NCBI RefSeq assembly: GCF_035046485.1
Contig: NC_085136.1
Span: 292,927,080-292,991,079, forward strand
From: Aedes albopictus
Taxonomy: Eukaryota > Arthropoda > Insecta > Diptera > Culicidae
Reading direction: 5' to 3'
DNA length: 64,000 nucleotides
Part shown: one piece after another, positions 57,021 through 64,000 of the stretch
Layout: each line of letters opens with the position of its first letter
Position numbering within the stretch: position 1 is the first letter of the stretch
Program-made: the position numbers and the translations under genes
Notes under the pieces: model-generated
The model's input: the letters and a program-made list of their open reading frames with translations, nothing else
What the model was told of the DNA's origin: nothing
Database searches by the model: none

Positions 57021-57039
57021 AAAATTCCGGTTTTTATAA

Positions 57040-57195
57040 TAGGACTCCCACATCCAAAGCTCCACCCCTACTATCAACGCCCTGGGACCCGAGAGTTAGA
57101 AGAAGGCCTTATGTGCCCACCCCGGAAGCGGCCGTTGGCCCAAGACCAGGCGCTTGGGGCTTAAGCCAGTCCCCGTCTGGGACTGCGCAACTACT
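57040..57195. other. GC-rich insert of unknown origin
   Basis: About 155 bp far richer in GC than the flanks (ACCCCGGAAGCGGCCGTTGG and surroundings). No tRNA or rRNA structure and no motif recognised. Confidence 0.35.
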
Positions 57196-57476
57196 CCCGG
57201 GGTCAAATCGTTTCAATTTTTTAATGAAAATGAATGCAAATTTTCTCAGGAATCCAAAAAAAAAAATGAAGTGAAAAAAGTTTTCCACAAAATTTTCACT
57301 GTTGCGAAAATCAATAAAAAAAGCCGGAAAAACTATTCCCGAATTCGTAATATATTTTCAAAAAAATATTTTTGAGAAGGTGATTTCATAAGCTTTGATC
57401 GCTGAAAATTTTGGAATGCACTTTTTTCCTTTCCTGAGTTATGACCAATTTTGTGAAAAATGACCATGTAAGCCTA

Positions 57477-57772
57477 CACACTTAGAAAAATTCATGTAAA
57501 TTTGCGTCACTTTGGATGCACATATAAAAGCGACACATATGACGTAAATTTGAACGCCCAAGTGACGTAATTTTCAGTCACATTAAACTGAGTTTTTCGT
57601 CATATGAAACGTAATGAATCACGATTCCCAAATTGTTTACGTCACCTTGAACTCAATTTTACAAGAATGACGTATAATTAAGTCAAAAGACCTGTATATT
57701 TACGTCATTAAAGTGTTTACGTTCTGTGCAGTATATTTACGTCACGAGTAATTTTGATTTTTTCGTAGTGTG
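57477..57772. mobile_element. TA-flanked MITE rich in TGACGTAA motifs
   Basis: Ends CACACTTAGAAAAAT and inverted CACACTACGAAAAAAT, with TA on each side (57475-57476, 57773-57774). At least six TTTACGTCA/TGACGTAA-like motifs in both orientations fill its 296 bp. It sits at the centre of the host palindrome. Confidence 0.75.
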
Positions 57773-57885
57773 TATATTATATGGTAATTTTTCCCAAAAT
57801 TGACTATAACTCAGGAATGAAAAAAGTGCATTCCAAAAATTCCAGCGATCAAAGCTTATGAAATCACCTTCTCAAAACTAAGGTA

Positions 57886-58092
57886 CACCGGGGCAAGTTG
57901 AAACGGGTGGGGCAAGATGAAACACAAGGTTTTGAAATAAATTTCAATACAATTTAGAATTTCTTTCTTCTCTAAAAGATTGTTTGAATCAAAAACTATG
58001 TGTTATGACGATCAAACTATTTATCATCATTAGAAAACATCATTTTTACCCGCTGTTTCATCTTGCCCCACCCGTTTCAACTTGCCCCGGTG
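57886..58092. mobile_element. MITE, TA-flanked, CACCGGGGCAAG termini (copy 2)
   Basis: Same termini and length class as 21394-21598; TA at 57884-57885 and 58093-58094. Inserted in the right arm of the palindromic repeat, whose text resumes after it. Confidence 0.88.
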
Positions 58093-58794
58093 TAACTTAT
58101 TTTTTCGAAAATTTTCCGCGTGTTCGGACATAGTTTTTTTGGCTTTTCTTTATGAATTTTCTCAGCGGTGTAAAGTTTTGTGGAAAACCTTTTCTATTTC
58201 ATATATTTTTGGATTTTTGAAAAAATTTGCTTTCATTTTCTAAAAATTTTTTTGTTTCTACGATGCTTCGTTCTTGAGTTGTGATTTTTCAAAGAAAAGG
58301 CTTACATGACACATTTGGATATTTTTCAACATAATTGGCCATAATTCAAAAACGAAAAATAAGTGCATTCCAAAAATTTCGGCGATTAAAGCTTATAGAA
58401 TAACCTTCTCAAGAAATATTTTTTTACGAGTTCGGGCATTGTTTTTCCGGCTTTTCTTCACGAATTTTCCCAACTATGGAAATTTTTGTGGAAAACTTTT
58501 TCCAGTTCATATTTTTTTTTGGATTTCCGAGAAAATTTGATTTATTTTTCTAAAAACCTTTGTTCCTATGATGCTTCGTTCTTGAGTTGTGATTTATCAA
58601 AGTCAGTAGTGTTAGGGTAAAACAAAGAATTTTATCCTGAGTTTACCGGAAAAATAGGCCCTGTATTTTTCTCAATTTATTTTGTTCATATATCCATGAA
58701 CCCTGCCTGTGGAAAAAGTTTCATGAAAATCTGGGACCCTATGGTAATAAAAAAAAATACCCACAACTTAACAGTCGAGTCGTTAAAGGAGGAA

Positions 58795-59110
58795 GTTTGA
58801 GACTCTCAGGAACTGCTCTGTATCTTTCCTTTTTTCCACTTTAAACGCCACAAAGCCCACTAAAACCTAACCACTCTTAGACGACTTAAAACAGTTTTAA
58901 AATACTCCTCAAACTTCCCTATATTTTTTCTCAATACCCCTGACAGACCCTTGGCCTCTTGATTCTATTGGGAACACTCCTAGAATCCCTGAAGCTCTAT
59001 AAAACTCGCAATAAAACATTTGAAATGCCTTCTTAAGCTCTTTTCAAACACACCCTAAGCCATTAAATTTTCATGGCACGCCATAGAACCCCTCTGAAAC
59101 CCACCTGGAA
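58795..59110. repeat. CCTGAAACCC-type degenerate array segment
   Basis: ACCCCTCTGAAACCC and related units; same family as 53.5-54.2 kb. Confidence 0.55.
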
Positions 59111-59418
59111 AACACCCGGGACGATCTTCTTTTGGTAGAAATGCAATATCTTCTTTGTTTTAAAACATTTTACCCTGGAATCTTGAAAATACGTGGCTTT
59201 TTTCATGTATTTTTTTTTATAAATTACACATGTCAATAGTTTTGACCGATCCTGGAGATGTAATGCATTACTTCCTGTCATAGTCTGTCGAAGTTTTCAT
59301 CCCAGAGCTATGCTAAGGCCTCCAAAGTACTCCGAAATTGGCGTCACAAATCCAACATTATATACCAATTTTTATACATGATGAGTGATCCCAGAACATA
59401 GTCTACGGTAGTCAAAAA
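59111..59418. other. Short interval without a supported feature
   Basis: Ordinary sequence; the minus-strand frame 59063-59281 is not protein-like. Confidence 0.35.
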
Positions 59419-59584
59419 GGGGCTGTCCATAAACCACGTGGTCATGAGGGGGGGGGGGGGTTTCGGCCAATGACCATTTTGTATGGACAAATAAAAAAAT
59501 TTGTATGGACTAATGGCCACGCGGGGGGGGGGGGGGGGTTTGAAAAGCCCCAAAAAAATGACCACGTGGTTTATGGACAGCCCC
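59419..59584. mobile_element. MITE with GGGGCTGTCCATAAACC termini and poly-G tracts
   Basis: Inverted ends (left 59419, right ending 59584) extend through CACGTGGTCAT. The interior holds runs of 13 G (to 59460) and 16 G (59523-59538). I recognise this terminal sequence as a MITE type common in mosquito DNA. AAA occurs on both sides and may be the duplication. Confidence 0.85.
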
Positions 59585-59639
59585 AAAGCTTAGAAAGTTC
59601 ATGGTAAATGAATTGGGTGATCTAGGTCATCCAAACTAC

Positions 59640-60385
59640 TTTGGAATCCATTTTCCACGATGTCCTCCAGAAAGTCCTCCAGAGATTCCTCCAGGAATTC
59701 CCCCACAAATTCATCCCAGAATTCCTCCAACAATTCCTACAGGGGTTATTCGAGGATTTCCTCCACATTCCTCCTGAAGTTCTTCAAGGGATTCCTTGTG
59801 AAATTCACAGGGATTCCACCCTGAATCTTTCCTGGGATGCCAGCAGAGATTCCTCCAGGATTCGTCCAAGAATTCATCCAGGGATTCCTCCTGCAATTTA
59901 TCTAGGGATTTCTCCATGAAATCCCGCAGGAATTCTTTCCGTTGTTCAGCCAGGAAATCCTACAGGGATTCCACCAGGAATTCATCCTAGAATTACTCCA
60001 TCAATTCATAAGGGGATTCCTATGAGAATTCCCGCAAGGGTTCCTCCCTAAATTCCTTCAAAGTTTCCTCTAAGAATACTTCCAGGTATTTCTCCAGGGA
60101 ATCCTCCAAAAATTCCTCCAAGAATAACTGCAGGAATTCTTATAGGCTTACTTTTAGAATTCCTTTCCGAAATATTCCAGGAATTCCTTTAAAAATTATT
60201 TCAGAGATTCCTCCAGGTACTTCTTCATGAATTCTTACTGGAAAAACTTCGGGAAAACCTCCAGGAAATTCCTCTAAAAAATCCCCCAGAAAATTCTTTA
60301 AGAATTCCTTCACAAATTACTACGTGAATTCTCCTAGAAAGTACTCCAGGAATTCCTTCAAAATTTCCTCCAGAATTTTCTTTAC
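59640..60385 (+). repeat. 12-bp-period GGAATTCC array, polarity A
   Basis: ATTCCTCCAGGAATTC-type units for about 750 bp, matching 2140-5430 in family and polarity. Confidence 0.88.
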
Positions 60386-61440
60386 TGAAAGAAATCCTGA
60401 AAGAATTCTTCAAGGAATTCCTGGAAAAAATCCTAGAAATATTCTTGGTGGAATTCTTTGAGGAGATATTGGAGGTATTCCTGGAGAAGTTCTTGAAAAA
60501 AAAAAAACTCTAAAAGGGATTGTTTGAGGAATTCTTGGCGGATGTCTTGGAGGAATATCTGGACGAATTCTTGGAGGATTTCATGAAGGATCTCTCGGGG
60601 GGATTCCTTTAGATATTTGTGGAAGAATTTTGAAGGATTGCCTGGAAGAATTCCTGAAGTTGTTTCTATAGAAGTTTGTGAAGAAATCCCTGGCCAAATT
60701 CCTGGAGAGAAGATTGGCAGATTTTTTTGACAGAAGTATTAGAGCAAGTCTTGGAGAAAATTTTATTAGAATTCCAGTAGAAATACTTGAGAAAAATTCT
60801 GGAGAAATTCCTCGATGGATTTTTGGAGGAATTCTTATAAAAACTTGGAGGAATATGTCTGAAGCAATTTAAAAAAAATCACTGGAAGAATTTTTGAAGA
60901 AATTTTTGGAGAAAATCTTGGAGAAATTCCTGGTAGGATTTCGGAGGAATTCTCAACAACATTCTTGAAGTAATACTTGGAGAAATTCTTGGAGGAACTC
61001 TTGGAAAAAGTCTTGGAGCAGATCCTGCAGAAATCCCTTGAGAAATTCTCGGAGGAATCACAAGAGTTGTTTTAGGGGTATTTTCTTGGCGAATTTCTGG
61101 AGATTTTCTGAACAATCTTGGAAAAATTTCTGGAAAAATGTTTGGATGAATTCTTGAGGGGATTTCTTGAAAAAATCACTGGAGGTGTTTCTTGCGAAAT
61201 TCATGAAGGAACTCTTGAAGCAATTCTTAGCAGAAGTCTTAGTTGAACCACTGCACTGGTGAAATTCTTGAGGAAATATCTGTGGGACTTTTTGCAGGGA
61301 TTCTAGGAGCAAGTTTAAGCAGATGTCTTGAAGGAATTCCTAGATAATTCTTAGAGAAATTCCTTGAGGAATTCTTGGTGAAATTTCTCAATGAATTCTT
61401 GGATAAGTTCCTTGAGGAATTCTTGGTATTTGTAAAATCC
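60386..61440 (-). repeat. 12-bp-period GGAATTCC array, polarity B
   Basis: From about 60386 the plus strand reads GAAGAATTCTTGGAGGAATT. Polarity changes once, at the TTTACTGAAAGAAATCC junction, as in the 5.43-kb block. Confidence 0.88.
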
Positions 61441-61573
61441 TCTTGGATTTTTTTCAGTTAGTTGTATTTTTCTGAAGCTCCGTCAAGAATTTTTTAAGAG
61501 CTCCGTTATTCAGGAGTTTTTTTTTTGTGTTGGAAATGTTATCAAAGATCCTATCAATATTATCCGAATACAA

Positions 61574-62050
61574 AAGATTGATTGTACCGGATGAAGTAGA
61601 GAATCACCCAAAAAAGTGAATCATTTTTGAGAACCTGAACCTGAGAACCTTCGTGCTGTCAGTCGAAGTTTCTTGGTTTATTTCTGCTCTCATTAATGGT
61701 TTTTCGTATGAACTGTCGACTGCCAGACGGTTGATCGGAAAAGTAAATTTAAAACGTCATCCATCATCATCCGCGAGTCAGTTTACGCCGTGTGCGGATT
61801 CCTGGTGGGTGTTTCGTATCTTTTCATGCAAACTTTAAGCAGGAAAAGTTTTGCTCTGCTAATGAACAATACTAAATTATGGGAAGGCGACTGACGGGGG
61901 ATTCTCTCTAACAGTTAATTATTGAGTGGTTTAATTAGTGAGTGATTCCTTCTGCGATTAGCCGACTGTTACTGCGGTCAATAAGTTTAATCAATCACTC
62001 TCGCTTCCAACTGTGATGGTCGGAGCTTTCCATCAACGATGCACCGCTGG
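61574..62050 (+). repeat. Duplicated ~450-bp module, copy B
   Basis: Same order of landmarks and orientation as 31105-31555, with a few extra bases (for example GTTTAATTAGTGAGTG near 61929). A TCTTCTGG array follows about 230 bp later. Confidence 0.85.
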
Positions 62051-62280
62051 ACTGGAAAGAGCAAGATAACGAAGGATAGAGTTAGCTTATCATTTTTTAC
62101 CATCGGCGTTCGTGAAAGTGTATTGGTAACTACGACTTACATCTGCCGCCTGTGCCTCTGCAGAGATGAAGGTAACTTTTTTCGATTCACTGACCGAATA
62201 GAGCCCATTATCGATATCTGACTGTTATTGCTCATGGCAGTATTATGCTATCTATCTCCTTTCTTCTATTCAATAACTTC

Positions 62281-64000
62281 TGCTTACTGTAATTCTGTCT
62301 TCTGGTAGTCTTGCAGTCTTGTGGTTTTTTGGTCTTCTAGTCTTCTGGTCTTCTAGTCTTCTGGTCTTCTGGTCTTCTGATCTTCTGGTCTTCTATAGGC
62401 GTAAAACCAGAAGAAACCAGAAAAAACCTGCGTTCTTCTATAATCTTCTGGTTTTTGGTCTTCTAGTCTTCTAGTCTTCTGGTCTTCTGGTCTTCTGGTC
62501 TTCTGGGTCTTCTGGGCGTTCTGTTCTTCTGGTCTTCTGGTCTGTTGATCTTTTGGTCTTCTGGTCTGTTGATCTTCTGGTCTTTTGGTCTTCTAGTCTT
62601 CTGGTTGTTTGGTCTCCTAGTCTTCTGGTCTTCTAATCTTCTGGTTTTCTAATCTTCTGGTCTTCTGGTCTTCTGATCTTCTGGTATTCTGGTCTGCTGG
62701 TCTTCTAATCTTCTGGTCTTCTGGTCTTTTGGTCTTCTGGACTTCTAGTCTTCTGGTCTTCTGGTCCTCTGGTCTTCTGGTCTTCTGGTCTTCTGGTCTT
62801 CTGGTCTTCTGGTCTTCTGGTCTTCTGGTCTTCTGGTCTTCTGGTTTTCTGGTCTTCTGGTCTTCTGGTCTTCCGGTCTTCTGGTCTTCTGGTCTTCTGG
62901 TCTTCTGGTCTTCTGGTCTTCTGGTCTTCTAGTCTTCTGGTCTTCTGGTCTTCTGGTCTTCTGATCTTCTGGTCTTCTGGTCTTCTGGTCCTCAGGTCTT
63001 CAGGTCTTCTGGTCTTCTGGTCTTCTGGTCTTCTGTTCTTTTGGTCGTCTGGTCTTCTGGTCTTCTGGTCTTCTGGTCTTCTGTTCTTCTGGTCGTCTGG
63101 TCTTCTATTCTTCTGGTCTTCTGGTCTTCTGGTCTTCTGGTCTTCTGGTCTTCTGGTCTTCTGGTCTTCTGGTCTTCTGGTCTTCTGGTCTTCTGGTCTT
63201 CTGGTCTTCTGGTCTTCTGGTCTTCTGGTCTTCTGGTCTTCTGGTCTTCTGGTCTTCTGGTCTTCTGGTCTTCTGGTCTTCTGGTCTTCTGGTCTTCTGG
63301 TCTTCTGGTCTTCTGGTCTTCTGGTCTTCTGGTCTTCTGGTCTTCTGGTCTTCTGGTCTTCCGGTCTTCTGGTCTTCTGGTCTTCCGGTCTTCTGGTCTT
63401 CTGGTCTTGTGGTCTTGTGGTATTGTGGTCTTCTGGTCTTCTGGTCTTCTGGTCTTCTGGTCTTCTGGTCTTCGTCTCTTCTGGTCTTCTAATCTTCTGA
63501 TGTTCTTGTCTTCTTGTCTTCTGGTCTTCTGGTCTTCTGGTCTTCTGGTCTTCTGGTCTTCTGGTCTTCTGGTCTTCTGGTCTTCTGGTCTTCTGGTCTT
63601 CTGGTCTTCTGGTCTTCTGGTCTTCTGGTCTTCTGGTCTTCTGGTCTTCTGGTCTTCTGGTCTTCTGGTCTTCTGGTCTTCTGGTCTTCTGGTCTTCTGG
63701 TCTTCTGGTCTTCTGGTCTTCTGGTCTTCTGATCTTCTGGTCTTCTGGTCTTCTGGTCTTCTGGTCTTCTGGTCTTCTGATCTACTGGTCTTCTGGTATT
63801 CTGGTCTTCTGGTCTTCTGGTCTTCTGGTCTTCTGGTCTTCTGGTCTTCTGGTCTTCTGGTCTTCTGGTCTTTTGGTCTTTTGGTCTTCTGGTCTTCTGG
63901 TCTTCTGGTCTTCTGGTCTTCTGGTCTTCTGGTCTTCTGATCTTCTGGTCTTCTGGTCTTCTGGTCTTCTGGTCTTCTGGTCTTCTGTAGTCTTCTGGTC
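62281..64000 (+). repeat. Long TCTTCTGG (8-bp) satellite array, open at the window edge
   Basis: About 1.7 kb of TCTTCTGG units with scattered single-base variants. Irregular at 62281-62720, then highly regular, and not ended at 64000. With an 8-bp unit, three units make 24 bp, so every frame translates as SSGLLVFW repeats and none of the six frames meets a stop in perfect units. The 299-residue frame at 63041-63940 is therefore an artefact. Confidence 0.97.

Larger units (their letters stand above)
57235..58765 (-). repeat. Palindromic repeat of the AAGCATCRTAGAAACAA family, with two MITE insertions
   Basis: Left arm 57235-57474 and right arm from 57775 are inverted copies (TTTGATCGCTGAAAATTTTGG and its complement, TGAGTTATGACCAATTTTG and its complement). 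The right arm continues as further ~300-bp units and ends with the same sequence as the start of the copy at 22683-23395, on the other strand. The hinge holds one MITE and the right arm another. Confidence 0.75.

Noticed and set aside
63041..63940. 299-residue open frame (SSGLLVFW repeats)
   Set aside because: Fully explained by the 8-bp TCTTCTGG satellite; all frames give the same peptide and there is no start, splice or composition evidence for a gene.

Overview
The window looks like non-coding DNA from an insect, most likely a culicid mosquito of the Aedes type. This is inferred from the sequence alone: insect-style amine-receptor coding sequence at one end, a BEL/Pao LTR element, tRNA-derived SINEs, a very high density of short inverted-repeat transposons (MITEs), and several kilobases of low-complexity arrays. 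I see no bacterial operons, CRISPR arrays or rRNA.

Only one host gene has solid support. Positions 1-630 hold the 5' UTR and first coding exon of a class A (rhodopsin-like) GPCR, with an N-glycosylated N-terminus, a TM1 carrying the GN motif, and a GTAAGT splice donor at 631. A 13-codon upstream ORF ends exactly on the main start (TGATG). Everything after 631 is most simply the first intron of this gene and/or the flanking intergenic DNA.

Layout: 2.1-6.7 kb is a 12-bp-period GGAATTCC-type array that reverses polarity near 5.43 kb. 6.9-11.2 kb is a cluster of DNA transposons, a non-LTR endonuclease remnant and a SINE. 13.0-20.0 kb holds an exact 24-bp tandem array, more 12-bp-period arrays and tRNA-derived elements. 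21.4-29.1 kb has MITEs, a CACTA-like element and arrays. 29.2-31.7 kb has two oppositely oriented GGTCGAAA arrays, then a ~450-bp module next to a TCTTCTGG array. 32.3 kb is a complete SINE with target-site duplication. 34.3-42.3 kb is a decayed BEL/Pao element whose two LTRs carry three later insertions that can be dated relative to one another. 43.4-44.8 kb is a 5'-truncated non-LTR retrotransposon with an open RT frame. 46-56.6 kb has MITEs, CCTGAAACC-type arrays with a 1-kb tandem duplication, a degraded RT, a large palindrome, and a second CACTA-like copy. 57.2-58.8 kb is a palindromic repeat with two MITEs inside it. 59.6-61.4 kb is another polarity-reversing array. 61.6-64.0 kb is the second copy of the ~450-bp module, followed by a TCTTCTGG array of about 1.7 kb that runs off the window.

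The strongest observations are pairs of filled and empty target sites inside this one window (BEL LTRs at 34.3 and 41.0 kb; a dispersed repeat at 34.0 and 55.9 kb), a copia-like element with identical LTRs, low-complexity arrays that flip strand once, and a duplicated module placed upstream of the same 8-bp array twice. No recognisable new enzymatic system is encoded here; the novelty is in repeat architecture.
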